Notes under the pieces: generated by a model
What the model saw: the letters and a program-made list of their open reading frames with translations, nothing else
Told to the model about the DNA's origin: nothing
Databases searched by the model: none
Assembly: GCF_035918155.1 (NCBI RefSeq)
Contig: NZ_CP109327.1
Location: forward strand, 4,464,001-4,528,000
Direction of reading: 5' to 3'
Source of the DNA: Streptomyces sp. NBC_01591
GTDB lineage: Bacteria; Actinomycetota; Actinomycetes; Streptomycetales; Streptomycetaceae
Length of the DNA stretch: 64,000 bases
Part shown: in pieces, positions 36,674-46,098 of the stretch
How the letters are laid out: the number at the start of each line of letters is the position of its first letter
Position numbering within the stretch: the stretch's first letter is position 1
Translations under genes and position numbers: made by a program

Positions 36674-37417
36674 TCAGGCGGTGCGGCGGCGGCCGGCGAG
36701 GACACCGAAGGCCACCCCGGCCAGGCCGATGACGATGCCGACGATGCCGAGGACCCGGGCCGTGGTGTCGCTGGAGGACGTGTCCGCAGCGGCCGTCGTC
36801 TGCTTGTCCGCCGCCTCGGCGCCGGCGTCGGCACTCTTGGCGTCGGCGGCCGAGCCGTGCTCGCCGGAGGCCGCCGCGGTCAGGGCGAGGACGGGCGCCG
36901 GGCTCTCGGGCTCGTCGGCGCCGGCCTTCTGCTCCTCGATCCAGCGGACGACTTCCTTGTTGTCGTACGTCTGGATGGCCTTGAACACCAGCTGGTCGGC
37001 GTCCTCGGGGAGCTGGCCGATGGAGAGCGGGAACTGCTGGAAGTCGCCGGGGCGGATGCCGCGCTCGTCCTTGTCGCCCGTGGCGGTCCAGGTGACCTTG
37101 GAGACGGCCTCGTTGATCTTCTGGCCGTGCATCTCCATCGGCTTGGCCAGCTTGCTCTTGGTGACCTCGATGTCCCATCCGGGTACGGCCTGCGGCATGA
37201 CGGAGGCCAGTGGGTGGTCGGTCGGGAAGTTGACTTCGAGCTTGGTCGTCGAGGCGTTGTCGCGCTCGTTGGGGACCTTGAAGTTGACGGTGGCATAACC
37301 GCCCTTGGCGGCCTCGCCCTGCGGCTGCACGCTGACGTGCGCGGAGGCCGTACCGGCGAGGATCAGGACGGTGGACGCGGCGACGCCGCCGGCGAGGGCG
37401 ATGCGGGAAACGTTCAT
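36674..37417 (-). CDS. YcnI-like (DUF1775) copper-binding protein
   Basis: 247 aa from the ATG at 37417 (MNVSRIALAGG). The signal peptide ends at TASAHVSVQ, leaving the conserved copper-ligand His at or next to the mature N-terminus. The DUF1775 domain covers about residues 30-160, followed by an Ala/Asp-rich linker and a C-terminal membrane helix with RRR stop-transfer. YcnI homologues bind Cu(II). It belongs to the same run as sco and ecuC. Confidence 0.92.
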   Translation of the reverse strand: MNVSRIALAGGVAASTVLILAGTASAHVSVQPQGEAAKGGYATVNFKVPNERDNASTTKLEVNFPTDHPLASVMPQAVPGWDIEVTKSKLAKPMEMHGQKINEAVSKVTWTATGDKDERGIRPGDFQQFPLSIGQLPEDADQLVFKAIQTYDNKEVVRWIEEQKAGADEPESPAPVLALTAAASGEHGSAADAKSADAGAEAADKQTTAAADTSSSDTTARVLGIVGIVIGLAGVAFGVLAGRRRTA

Positions 37418-37567
37418 GGCAGGGATCACTCCACGGAAGCACGAAGGAAAGGTGGTCCGACGCGCGGGTGCGCGACGGCATCACGACATCTCTCCCCGCT
37501 GAGCGGCGGGCATGCGCCGACCGGGTGCGGAACGGTGTGGTCCGTGCGCCGGATGGAGGGTGTCGCG

Positions 37568-38371
37568 TCAGGCTGCGAGCGCGTACGCGGGTGGCGGACC
37601 GCGCCTGATCACCAGGTGCTGCAGGGGGTCCCCGGCGGCGGGGGGCGGGGCGTCGACCGCCGTACGGACGGTGCGCGGCCCGGTCGTCGGGCCGCCGGGA
37701 AGCCCGGCGCGCAGGGCGTCGACCAGAGCGAGCGCCGCGCGCAGTGCACGCAGCCGGGCCCCGGCTGCGATCTGCTGGGCGCCGTGCGCGGACAGCCGGA
37801 CCAGCCGGAACAGGGCGACCTCGCCACGGCGCAGCAGCCAGCCGGTGGCCACCGCGGCCAGCAGGTGGCCGAGCAGCATGGGCAGGTCGGGCAGCAGAGC
37901 GGCGAGGGCGGCCGGGTCCGTGCCGGACGCGGAGGCGACGTGCTGGTGGCCGTCGGTCGCCACCGACGCCGGGTCGATGCCCGCGGTGGTGACGATGCGG
38001 TGCGCCTCGGCGGCGCTCAGCTGCGCCGGCCCGGCCCCGCACACGAGGCTTGCCGCGAACCGGATCAACGAGTCGTCGCCCGCCGAGGTGCTCGCCGGGG
38101 TGCCGTACGTACCCATGCCGAACAGAGCGTGCAGGGCGACCTGTCCGCCGGCCAGTACGGCGGCGATGGACAGCAGTGAACGCTCGCGTCCGGCGAGCGG
38201 CGCCACCACCGCGAACATGCCCAGGAATCCCGCGAGCAGGGTCCACCAGGGGACGGCAGCGCAGGAGGCCAGGGCGTGACCTGCCGCGGACAGCGCGACA
38301 CAGACCGCGGCGAACACCGTGGTCCTCAGGAGCCGCAGACCGGCTCCGGCGCGTGCGACAGGCATAGACAT
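37568..38371 (-). CDS. Membrane protein of the copper operon, function unknown
   Basis: 267 aa. Four membrane helices at about residues 12-35, 42-60, 66-85 and 165-185, an extracytoplasmic loop with histidines and threonines (AEAHRIVTTAG, TDGHQHVAS), and a Pro-rich basic tail. First gene in the same direction as ycnI-sco-ecuC, 150 bp upstream of ycnI. His residues in the loop could bind metal, but this is inference. Confidence 0.8.
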   Translation of the reverse strand: MSMPVARAGAGLRLLRTTVFAAVCVALSAAGHALASCAAVPWWTLLAGFLGMFAVVAPLAGRERSLLSIAAVLAGGQVALHALFGMGTYGTPASTSAGDDSLIRFAASLVCGAGPAQLSAAEAHRIVTTAGIDPASVATDGHQHVASASGTDPAALAALLPDLPMLLGHLLAAVATGWLLRRGEVALFRLVRLSAHGAQQIAAGARLRALRAALALVDALRAGLPGGPTTGPRTVRTAVDAPPPAAGDPLQHLVIRRGPPPAYALAA

Positions 38372-38584
38372 GGCGGGGCCATCATCGCACCGAGCCCCTG
38401 GGCCCCGTACGGCAGGTCCGTGAGGTTGCCTTCCGTCCGATCGGGTCGGCCGGGCCGGGCATACACGGGTGTACGGAGCGCTGCTATCCGCCGAATGAGC
38501 GGTCTCACATCCGGTCTGCGCTTACGAATGGTGCTGCGCGGCAATAGGTATCGGTATGTCGAGCCGCAGCCAGGAGGCTGGAGC

Positions 38585-39136
38585 ATGAGCATCTGGTGGT
38601 CCCTCCATTTGCGGCGCGAGGCTGCGAGCGTTCCGCTCGCCCGTCGTTTCCTGCTGGGCACCATGGAGACCGCGGGCGTGGATCCGGACATCTCCTTCGA
38701 CCTGTCGGTCGCACTCAGCGAGGCCTGTGCGAACGCCGTCGAGCACGGCGGTGACCACAGCGTCCGGGAAAGCCAGGGCGACCAGGGAGTTCCGCAGGAC
38801 CCGTGGGACGTATGGGACGAGCTGCCCGGGGCCGCCTCCGGGCAGTACCAGGTCACCGCCTATCTGGACGGCGAGAAGTGCCGTATCGAGGTCGCCGATT
38901 CGGGGCCCGGTTTTCCCGCCCGGCGCGCGCTCCGCGCGTCCGCGCTGCAACGCGGAACCCAGCAGCACGAACCCCGGCAGTACCCGCCGCTCAGCGCCGA
39001 GGACGGGCGGGGCCTGTGTCTGATCGAGCAGCTCGCCGATCACGTGCACTTCGGCAACCGCCCCGGCCGCGGTGCCGTCGTCAGCTTTGACAAGGTCCTG
39101 AAATGGCGGAAGGACGCCCTGCTCATGGTGTCCTGA
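38585..39136 (+). CDS. Serine-kinase-like ATP-binding protein (HATPase_c_2)
   Basis: 183 aa from the ATG at 38585. GHKL fold with N-box LSEACANAVEHG, G1 box VADSGPGF and G2 DGRGLCLIEQLADHV. Such RsbW/SpoIIAB-like proteins act as anti-sigma factors or regulators of anti-anti-sigma proteins. A charged insert of about 25 residues splits the ATP lid. Its last codons form one arm of a strong terminator hairpin. Confidence 0.88.
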   Translation: MSIWWSLHLRREAASVPLARRFLLGTMETAGVDPDISFDLSVALSEACANAVEHGGDHSVRESQGDQGVPQDPWDVWDELPGAASGQYQVTAYLDGEKCRIEVADSGPGFPARRALRASALQRGTQQHEPRQYPPLSAEDGRGLCLIEQLADHVHFGNRPGRGAVVSFDKVLKWRKDALLMVS

Positions 39137-39150
39137 GCAGGGCGTCCTTC
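39109..39150. terminator. 17-bp perfect hairpin overlapping a stop codon
   Basis: GAAGGACGCCCTGCTCA (39109-39125), 8-nt loop, then its exact reverse complement 39134-39150. The TGA stop of the ATP-binding gene is the start of the right arm. It lies between convergent genes and may terminate both. Confidence 0.8.
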
Positions 39151-39185
39151 GCCGAGTCCTCCGGTCCTCCGCGGACCGGCCGGGA

Positions 39186-40649
39186 TCAGCCCTTGAGCCG
39201 GGCCATCCACTCCTCGACCTCGTCGGCCCGGCGCGGCAGCTTGTCGGAGAGGTTCCGGTTGCCGTCCTCGGTGACGAGGATGTCGTCCTCGATCCGGACG
39301 CCGATACCCCGGTACTCCTCGGGCACGGTCAGGTCGTCGGTCTGGAAGTACAGACCGGGCTCGACCGTGAGGCAGACACCGGGCTCCAGCGTTCCGTTGA
39401 CGTACGTCTCGGTGCGCGCGGCGGCGCAGTCGTGGACGTCCATGCCGAGCATGTGACCGGTGCCGTGCAGCGTCCAGCGGCGCTGGAGTCCCAGCTCCAG
39501 GACCTTGTCCACGGACAGGTCACCCAGCAGACCCCACTCGACGAGCTTCTCGGCGAGCACCCGCTGTGCGGCGTCGTGGAAGTCGCGGAAGTCGGCGCCG
39601 GGCTTGACGGCGGCGATGCCCGCCTCCTGGGCCCCGTACACGGCGTCGTAGATCTTCCGCTGGAGCGGCGTGAACGTGCCGTTGATCGGCAGGGTGCGGG
39701 TCACGTCGGCGGTGTAGAGGTCGTTGGTCTCCACGCCGGCGTCGAGCAGCAGCAGCTCGCCGGAGCGCACCGGGCCGTCGTTGCGCACCCAGTGCAGGGT
39801 GGTGGCGTGCGGGCCGGCCGCGCAGATCGAGCCGTAGCCGATGTCGTTGCCCTCGATGCGGGCACGCAGGAAGAAGGTGCCTTCGATGTAGCGCTCGCTC
39901 GTCGCCTCGGCCTTGTCGAGGACCTTGACGACGTCCTCGAAGCCGCGCGCGGTGGCGTCGCAGGCCTTCTCCAGTTCGGCGATCTCGAAGGCGTCCTTGA
40001 CCAGCCGGGCCTCGGAGAGGAAGACGCGCAGCTCCTCGTCGCGCTCCGCGGTGACCTTGTCGGTCAGCGCGGCCTCGATGCCGGCGTCGTGGCCGCGGAC
40101 GTTGCGGACCGGGCCGGTGGCCTCGGTCAGCGCGGCGGGGAGCTCGCGGACGTCCTTCGCCGGGATGCCCAGCAGCTGCTCGGCCTCGGCGAGGGAGTGG
40201 CGGCGGCCGACCCACAGCTCGCCCTGTCCGTCGAGCCAGAACTCGCCGTTCTCGCGGTTGGAGCGCGGCAGCAGGTGGATGGTCGCCTCGTGACCGTTCT
40301 CGGTCGGCTCCAGGACGAGGACGCCGCCCTGGGTCTGGTCGCCGGTGAGGTACGCGTACTCGGTGGAGGCGCGGAAGGCGTACTCGGTGTCATTGGAGCG
40401 GGTCTTCAGGTTGCCCGCGGGGATGACCAGTCGCTCACCGGGGAAACGCGCGGAGAGCGCGGCGCGGCGGGCGGCCGTGTGTGCGGCCTGGGCGATCGGT
40501 TCGAGGCCGTGCAGTTCGGTATCGGCCCAACCGGACTTCATGTTCGCGGCGAGTTCATCGGAGACGCCCGGGTACAGGCCGTTCTTCCGCTGCTTGACCG
40601 TCTCTTCTTCCTCGGTCTCCGGGTTCTCCGGGGTGAGCTCCTCAGCCAC
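39186..40649 (-). CDS. Xaa-Pro aminopeptidase (M24B)
   Basis: Removes N-terminal residues before proline. 487 aa from the GTG at 40649; the longer open frame to 40868 is unsupported. The N-terminal AMP_N domain includes RSNDTEYAFRASTEYAYLTG. The catalytic domain carries the di-manganese ligands: LLLDAGVETNDLYTADVTRT (two Asp), GTGHMLGMDVHD (His), LTVEPGLY (Glu) and GVRIEDDILV (Glu). It converges with the ATP-binding gene. Cytosolic, no signal peptide. Confidence 0.94.
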   Translation of the reverse strand: MAEELTPENPETEEEETVKQRKNGLYPGVSDELAANMKSGWADTELHGLEPIAQAAHTAARRAALSARFPGERLVIPAGNLKTRSNDTEYAFRASTEYAYLTGDQTQGGVLVLEPTENGHEATIHLLPRSNRENGEFWLDGQGELWVGRRHSLAEAEQLLGIPAKDVRELPAALTEATGPVRNVRGHDAGIEAALTDKVTAERDEELRVFLSEARLVKDAFEIAELEKACDATARGFEDVVKVLDKAEATSERYIEGTFFLRARIEGNDIGYGSICAAGPHATTLHWVRNDGPVRSGELLLLDAGVETNDLYTADVTRTLPINGTFTPLQRKIYDAVYGAQEAGIAAVKPGADFRDFHDAAQRVLAEKLVEWGLLGDLSVDKVLELGLQRRWTLHGTGHMLGMDVHDCAAARTETYVNGTLEPGVCLTVEPGLYFQTDDLTVPEEYRGIGVRIEDDILVTEDGNRNLSDKLPRRADEVEEWMARLKG

Positions 40650-40761
40650 GATTTGTCTCTCCTTGATACGACACTGGACCCCGACCATCGTACGGGCGTA
40701 CGGAAGGGGGCACAGGGCCGGAGGACCTGTTACACGGCCGGGCCGGGGGATGCCGCGGGGC

Positions 40762-42276
40762 TCAGTCGAAACGCGCGGCCAGTACGACCACGTCCTCCGC
40801 GCTGTCGCTCCGGTCGAGCCCGTCCGGCAGCACGCTGCGCAGCACATGGTCGGCGACGGCCCCGGCATCGGGGCGCATCGCCTTCGGTACGGACGCGGCC
40901 GCCGAGTGGAGCCGTGCGAACGCCCGGTCCGTCGAGTCGCCGGTGCGGCGCAGCAGGCCGTCGGTGTAGAGCAGTACGGTCTCGCCGGGCGCCGGGGTGA
41001 TCTCCACGCTGGGCGCCTCCCAGCAGGCGAGCATGCCCAGCGGCGCGGAGACCGAGGTCTCGATGAAGTCGGTGCGCCGGTCGCCGATCACGAGCGGCGG
41101 GGTGTGGCCCGCGCCGGCCAGCAGGATCTTGCGCTCGGCCGGTTCGCAGTAGGCGAACAGCGCGGTCGCCGTACGGGCCGGTTCGGTGAGCCGCAGCAGC
41201 AGTTCCAGATCCGAGAGCACGGCGACCGGATCCTCGCCCTCCATCACCGCGTACGCCCGCAGGCCGGCCCGCAGCCGTCCCATGGCGGCCAGGGCGCTCG
41301 GCCCGGAGCCGTTCACCGAGCCCACGGCGAGACCGAGCGCACCCTCCGGCAGTGCGAGCGCGTCGTACCAGTCGCCGCCGCCCTGCGCGGCCCTGCGGTG
41401 GCGGGCGGCCAGCTGTACGCCGGCTACCCGGGGCAGCCGGCTGGGCAGCAGCTCCTCCGCGACGGTGGCGACATCGGCCCTGGCCCGCTCCAGCTCCAGC
41501 AGCCTGGCCAGGTGCTCACCGGCGTACCCGGCGTAGAGGCCGACGAGATGGCGCTGGCGCTTCAGCGGTTCGGCGGGTTCGTCGTACAGCCAGACGGCGG
41601 CACCGAGCCTGCCGGTCGCCTCGGCGGTGATCGGCACGGCGTAGCTGGCGGCGTATCCGAGCCGGGCGGCGACTTCGCGGCGGCGGGGGTCCAGGCCGGT
41701 GTCGCCGAGCAGATCGGGGGTGGTCAGCGCTCCTTCGGTGTCCGGGAGCCCTTCCAGGATCCGGCCGTAGGTGGTGGCGGTGCGCGGCACCGTCTCGATC
41801 TGCCCGAGATCGGCGTGGGCGAGCCCGAGGCCGATGGTGCTCACGGGGCCGCGACGGTCGGACGGTTCGAAGACGACCAGGCCTCGGCGGGCGCCGACCA
41901 GGGCGGCTCCGGCGTCCAGCAGTTCGTGAAGCGCGTCGTCGAGAGTGCCGGTTCTGGCCAGCCGCTCGGTGAGTTCGTGCAACGTGGTGAGGTCGGAGAT
42001 CCAGCCGGCGAGCCGGTCCTGGATGAAGGCTCCCGGGGCGGAGGGCACGTCGGACAGGGGCCCGGCAGTGTGCGCTGAAACCGGAACTGTGGGATCGATT
42101 CCAGCCACTTTTGGCAGGTGTGGGGCGCTCATGGCTGTCGGCTTTCCGACCAGTGCTTTTTGTCGAATAGCATCGCAAACCCCCATGTCATTCTGCGCCG
42201 CTATCAGTGCATCCGCATGTACACGCAGCACCACATGTACACGCACAAGTGAGGCGATGTCCAGCATTGTCCCCAC
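40762..42276 (-). CDS. GAF-PP2C (SpoIIE-type) protein phosphatase
   Basis: 504 aa from the GTG at 42276. Alternatives are ATGs at 42267 and 42132; only sequence after MSAPHLPKVAGID looks conserved, and a 12-bp repeat (42216-42227, 42234-42245) sits in the first codons, so 42132 is possible. A GAF domain spans about residues 100-265, and a PP2C/SpoIIE domain the rest, with AAQGGGDWYDALALP (metal Asp), GSVNGSGPSALAAM (the usual Asp-Gly-His reads Asn-Gly-Ser), ILLAGAGHTPPLV, LLYTDGLL and SAEDVVVLAAR. The Asn substitution in the second metal motif may lower activity. Such phosphatases act on anti-anti-sigma factors. Confidence 0.88.
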   Translation of the reverse strand: MGTMLDIASLVRVHVVLRVHADALIAAQNDMGVCDAIRQKALVGKPTAMSAPHLPKVAGIDPTVPVSAHTAGPLSDVPSAPGAFIQDRLAGWISDLTTLHELTERLARTGTLDDALHELLDAGAALVGARRGLVVFEPSDRRGPVSTIGLGLAHADLGQIETVPRTATTYGRILEGLPDTEGALTTPDLLGDTGLDPRRREVAARLGYAASYAVPITAEATGRLGAAVWLYDEPAEPLKRQRHLVGLYAGYAGEHLARLLELERARADVATVAEELLPSRLPRVAGVQLAARHRRAAQGGGDWYDALALPEGALGLAVGSVNGSGPSALAAMGRLRAGLRAYAVMEGEDPVAVLSDLELLLRLTEPARTATALFAYCEPAERKILLAGAGHTPPLVIGDRRTDFIETSVSAPLGMLACWEAPSVEITPAPGETVLLYTDGLLRRTGDSTDRAFARLHSAAASVPKAMRPDAGAVADHVLRSVLPDGLDRSDSAEDVVVLAARFD

Positions 42277-42766
42277 GGGATTTATGGTGTCCGAGCTACC
42301 GCTAAGTTGGCCAAAAAATGCACCCCGAGGCAGCCATTTGCGGTCGACTGAGCGTGCTCGAACAGGGGGTGTTCTCGGGGTGAAGTCCCGGAGAGAGCGT
42401 CATTTCGGGCATGCTGGGTACGTAATCGATGAAGGCCAGGGGCAGTTCTGATCGCCCCGGAACCCGGCAGCGGGCCCGGACGTCCTCTCCAGTGACGGCC
42501 ACGCCCCCACCCCCGAGTGGCGAGGTTTGCACCTTGGGACGGCAGGCGCTATACGTGCGCTGCTCCTCGCCATGCTTGCCCGGCCCTGTTCCTCCGGACC
42601 CGTCTCGCACCTGCTCGACTCGGCTCGGCCCATGCTCGGTACCGACGGCCCACCCGTACCGCAGATTTGAAGAGCATGTACGCACAGTGAACTGATGCAC
42701 ACGTACGCCAACTCGCACGTGGTGTGATGTGGACCCTCGGCGTTCAACGGAAAGGAACGAGCGCTC
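42277..42766. promoter_or_regulatory. Divergent intergenic region, 490 bp
   Basis: Separates the PP2C gene from the primase-like gene. No convincing gene in either direction. It should hold both promoters; a ribosome site AAAGGAACGAG precedes 42767. A CATGTACGCACA near 42684 resembles the 12-bp repeats at 42216 and 42234. Confidence 0.4.
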
Positions 42767-43489
42767 ATGCGCGAGATCCTCGGAAGGCGACGCAGGCTCC
42801 GGCTCCGGCGCGGGGGAAGGCCCGCCCGCCTCGACGCGGCCCTGACCTGTGCCACCGCATGGCAATGGCCTGTGCTCCCCGGAGTGGGGCTGGAGGCGGC
42901 CGGCGGTCGCGGTGACCGTGGCCGCGGCTGCGCCTGTCCCGATCCCGAGTGCGCCGTGCCCGGCGCGCATCCCTTCGATCCCGGTCTCCTTGCGGCGACC
43001 ATCGACGAGCGCATGGTGCGCTGGTGGTGGACCAACCGGCCCACCGCTCCGATCCTCCTGGCCACCGGCGGGCGCGCCCCGTGCGCGTTGAGCCTGCCGG
43101 CCGTGGCCGCCGCCCGGGCGCTGGTCGAGCTGGACCGGATGGGTGTGCGGCTCGGACCCGTGGTGGCGACGCCGACCCGGTGGTCGCTGCTGGTGGCCCC
43201 GTACACCCTCGAACGGCTCGGTGAGCTGCTGCACGCCCAGGACTGGGTGCCCAGTTCGCTGCGTTTCCACGGGGAGGGCGGCTATCTCGTTCTTCCGCCG
43301 TCCGAGGTGGGGGCGGGACAGGTGTGCTGGGAGCGGGCTCCTGCCCCGGAGTCCCGGCCGCGTCCGAAAGGAAGAGGTCGGGCTCCGGAGTCCGACGTGC
43401 CGTGGCTGCCGGACGTGGGGACGGTGCTGGACGCCCTGGTCGAGGCGAGCAGCGGCGCACCGGACGGCGGCAGTCGGCTCGCGTACTGA
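42767..43489 (+). CDS. Prim-Pol-like protein lacking catalytic aspartates
   Basis: 240 aa. The N-terminal half follows the actinobacterial bifunctional primase/polymerase pattern: cysteine-rich CACPDPECAVPGAHPFDP, then the WWWTNRPTAPILLATG segment. Where active members have a DxD metal site, this protein reads PCALSLPAVAAAR, and the GGRHLW-type motif is also absent. It is therefore probably not a polymerase and may have a binding or regulatory role. Compare the intact family member at 52107-53018. Confidence 0.75.
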   Translation: MREILGRRRRLRLRRGGRPARLDAALTCATAWQWPVLPGVGLEAAGGRGDRGRGCACPDPECAVPGAHPFDPGLLAATIDERMVRWWWTNRPTAPILLATGGRAPCALSLPAVAAARALVELDRMGVRLGPVVATPTRWSLLVAPYTLERLGELLHAQDWVPSSLRFHGEGGYLVLPPSEVGAGQVCWERAPAPESRPRPKGRGRAPESDVPWLPDVGTVLDALVEASSGAPDGGSRLAY

Positions 43490-44257
43490 CGGGGTGCCGG
43501 AGTAATGGGGCGGACCGTGCCGGACCCGGCATTCCGTCGCAATATCCGGCGGACCGTCAGAAACTAGTGTGAAGCCGACGGATGAGGCTCGTGATTATCC
43601 GCGTGATCGGTTTCCCGGTGGCGGCTGGGTTTCGGATGCGGTTCCGGATGTGAACTCGGTCCGTGCCGCACAAATGCAAAGTCTGCCGCTGCAAAGTGCG
43701 GCGACAGGAGGCTTTCTGGCGGCCTTTCCGGAGCGCGCCGTACGCATTATTCGAATATCCATTCGACTAAACTTCGAAGCAGAGCGGAGTCGGGTATTCG
43801 TGGAGGCCGTCCGGTGTTCGGTGTTCGGTGTTCGGCATCAGGAATCCGGTATCTGTCCGAGACCGATCGGTTCCGGCACGGCTCGTCCACGCACCGAGCG
43901 CCCGAGCTTCCGCGGCGGGCACGGATTCCGTCGGCCCCCCGCCCGAGGGCGCGGGACGGGGCGGTCGGGGGCGGGGCAGTGGTGGGCCGTAGTGCTCGAT
44001 GAGCAGGGGGCGTACCGGTGAGGGGCTTATGCGCGGGCTCGTGCGCCGCGTAGCGCGCTGTGCGCCGTACCCGGAAATGAGGATGCCCGATCGCTGGCGA
44101 CGGGGGATGCACCAGCGACCGGGCTTCTAGAACGGTAACAAGAGATCTGCCGTTCGCAAATTCGATCTCGCGTATTCGGACAGGGATTTACCTGCGAATA
44201 CCGCGAGTTGTGACGCGAGTCACCCCGAGGCCCGTCGGGTCCGGGGGATCGTCACCG
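43490..44257. other. 768-bp gap with no assignable gene
   Basis: Lies between the ends of convergent genes. Parts are AT-richer (43680-43790, 44120-44210). A perfect inverted repeat TCGCTGG/CCAGCGA sits at 44091-44118, followed by CTAGAACGGTAACAAG. GGTGTTC is repeated three times near 43811-43834. Two weak frames exist, 43569-44021 (+) and 43747-44112 (-, GTG start, 121 codons); neither has a good ribosome site or recognisable domain. Confidence 0.4.
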
Positions 44258-45223
44258 TCAGCTGAGCGTCACCTGGCGATTGGTGAGCCCACCGCGGGCC
44301 CGCCGCTCCTCGGCGGTGAGCGGTGCGTCCGAGGCGAGCGCCGCGGTCAGCCGCTCCGCGAACTCGGCCGCGGGCTTCTCGCACTCCTCGGCCCCCATCG
44401 CGCTCGGCAGGTCCCAGACCGGGACCATCAGTCCGTGCGCCCGGAAGGAGCCGACCAGCCTGGTCCCCTCGCCCAGTGAGGAGGTACCGGCGGCGTGCAG
44501 CCGGGCGAGCGCGTCGAGCAGCCGCTCCTCGGCGTGCGGCATGACCCAGCGAAGGTGGTTCTTCTCCGGGGTCTCGCACCAGTAGGCGGAGTCCACGCCG
44601 GCGAGCCGCGTCGTCGGGATCGCCGCCTCGTTGGCGCGCTCCAGGGAGGCGGACACCTCGGGCGTGGCGTTCTCCGCGTCCGGAACCCAGAACTCGAAGC
44701 CGGGGTGGATGACGGGCTCGAACGCCGCATCGGGGGCGAGCATGTTCTGCAGCCGCGGACCGTCGGCCGGCACGCGCTGTGCCGCCACGGGCGAACCGGG
44801 CTCGGCGTCCAGCGCCCGCCGCAGGGTGTCCGCGAGATCACGGCTGAGGTCACCGGATGGGGTGTCGTTCTGCAGGGCGAGCAGCACCGAACCGTCGTCG
44901 CGGCGCAGCGCCGGCCAGGCCATCGGCAGGACGGTCGCGAGCGTCACCGAGGGCACGCCCTCGGGCAGCCCGTCCTTCAGCGTCAGCGCGACCGTGGCGG
45001 CGGGGACCAGTTCACGCAGCGCGACCCAGTCGCACTCGCCGGCCAGACCCTCGAAGGGGCGGTGGACGAGCTCGGTCACGGCCTGGGCGGCGGCGCGGCC
45101 GTGACATGCCTTGTAGCGGCGGCCCGAACCGCACGGGCAGGGCTCGCGAGCCCCGGCCACCGGGATCTCGCCGTCCTTGAGTTGCTGCTTCCCGGCCTTG
45201 GTCTGAGGGTGCTTCTTGGCCAT
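44258..45223 (-). CDS. DUF5926 protein with N-terminal SEC-C zinc motif
   Basis: 321 aa. The basic N-terminus is followed by SEC-C motif PCPCGSGRRYKACHG at about residues 29-43, a zinc ribbon first known from SecA, then a 270-residue domain I know only as the actinobacterial DUF5926 type (ALLALQNDTPSGDLSRDL-like stretches, FEFWVPDAENATPEVSASL). Function unknown; cytosolic, no membrane segment. Confidence 0.8.
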   Translation of the reverse strand: MAKKHPQTKAGKQQLKDGEIPVAGAREPCPCGSGRRYKACHGRAAAQAVTELVHRPFEGLAGECDWVALRELVPAATVALTLKDGLPEGVPSVTLATVLPMAWPALRRDDGSVLLALQNDTPSGDLSRDLADTLRRALDAEPGSPVAAQRVPADGPRLQNMLAPDAAFEPVIHPGFEFWVPDAENATPEVSASLERANEAAIPTTRLAGVDSAYWCETPEKNHLRWVMPHAEERLLDALARLHAAGTSSLGEGTRLVGSFRAHGLMVPVWDLPSAMGAEECEKPAAEFAERLTAALASDAPLTAEERRARGGLTNRQVTLS

Positions 45224-45424
45224 GGTGGGCTTTCTCCCGATTGCGACAGTGCGGTCTGGGCCGCGAGCCTAGCCGTCCCTGTCGCGTCCGGGACACACGC
45301 GCCAACACGTCCGGCGGTACCGGGGTGCGGAACGCGCCTTTCCGCGCGCCCGTGCATCGTCCCGCCGGCCGACGCGGGTGCGCGCACCTCCACCGCCGCG
45401 GCGGCAGGTGTCCGTGCCGGAACG

Positions 45425-46045
45425 TCAGCCCACGTCGTCGAAGGCGTCCGCGAAGCCCAGCGCGTCGAGCCCCGGCACACCCGGCACCGGCGCACCCAGC
45501 AGCCCGGACTCCTGTCCGTGTCCCTCGTTGACGAGGACCCAGACGGTCACTTCACCGGACGAGCTGTCGCGTACGCCCCACTCGTCGGCGAGTGCACTGA
45601 TGATGTTGAGCCCGCGGCCGCCACGCGCCGTCACCGATGGTGTGGCCGGAACGGGACGGGTCGGACCGCCTCCGTCCGTCACTTCGACGGTCAGCCCGCC
45701 CGTTCTGTCGACGCGCCATGCGGCGCGGACGTCGCCGTCACCCACATCCGTGTGCCGGCCCAGCGGTCTGCCGTGCCGGCAGGCATTGCTGAGCAGTTCG
45801 GAAAGAATCAGTACAGCATCGTCGACGACCGAATCCGACACCCCGTGACTGCGCAACTGCTCACGCATCCGGTGCCTTGCCTGGCCCACGCCCGCAGGGC
45901 CATGGGGTACGGCCATGCTCGACGACGTGGGCACTTCCTGTGCCACCACCAACGCCACCCCCGAGACCTCCTTTGCCCCACGCCACGGAGTGGATGCCCT
46001 CCTGGACTGGACCGGAAACCGGCCAATGGACTGCCGGTGACGCAC
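45425..46045 (-). CDS. Serine-kinase-like ATP-binding protein (HATPase_c_2)
   Basis: 206 aa from 46045; internal starts near VALVVAQEV are possible because the first 40 residues are basic and unlike the family. N-box DDAVLILSELLSNACRHG, then VEVTDGGGPTRP and the G2 box ARGGRGLNIISALADEWGV. An anti-sigma or sporulation-signalling kinase by family. The GDPD gene upstream on this strand ends after a gap of about 50 bp; no sigma factor or antagonist is adjacent. Confidence 0.82.
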   Translation of the reverse strand: MRHRQSIGRFPVQSRRASTPWRGAKEVSGVALVVAQEVPTSSSMAVPHGPAGVGQARHRMREQLRSHGVSDSVVDDAVLILSELLSNACRHGRPLGRHTDVGDGDVRAAWRVDRTGGLTVEVTDGGGPTRPVPATPSVTARGGRGLNIISALADEWGVRDSSSGEVTVWVLVNEGHGQESGLLGAPVPGVPGLDALGFADAFDDVG

Positions 46046-46098
46046 TCGTAACGATCGAATACGGTTCGAATGCGCCGGTGTACTCCGTGTAACTGATG

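Noticed and set aside
42216..42245. Two 12-bp CATGTACACGCA repeats as an operator
   Set aside because: They lie in the first codons of the phosphatase frame, and only two copies are present; used only as a caution about the start.
43569..44021. 150-codon plus-strand gene
   Set aside because: No ribosome site, irregular codon use and no recognisable domain.
44091..44160. Cyclic di-AMP (ydaO-type) riboswitch
   Set aside because: The hairpin and GGTAACA are suggestive, but the other conserved blocks are not evident and no suitable downstream gene follows on either strand.
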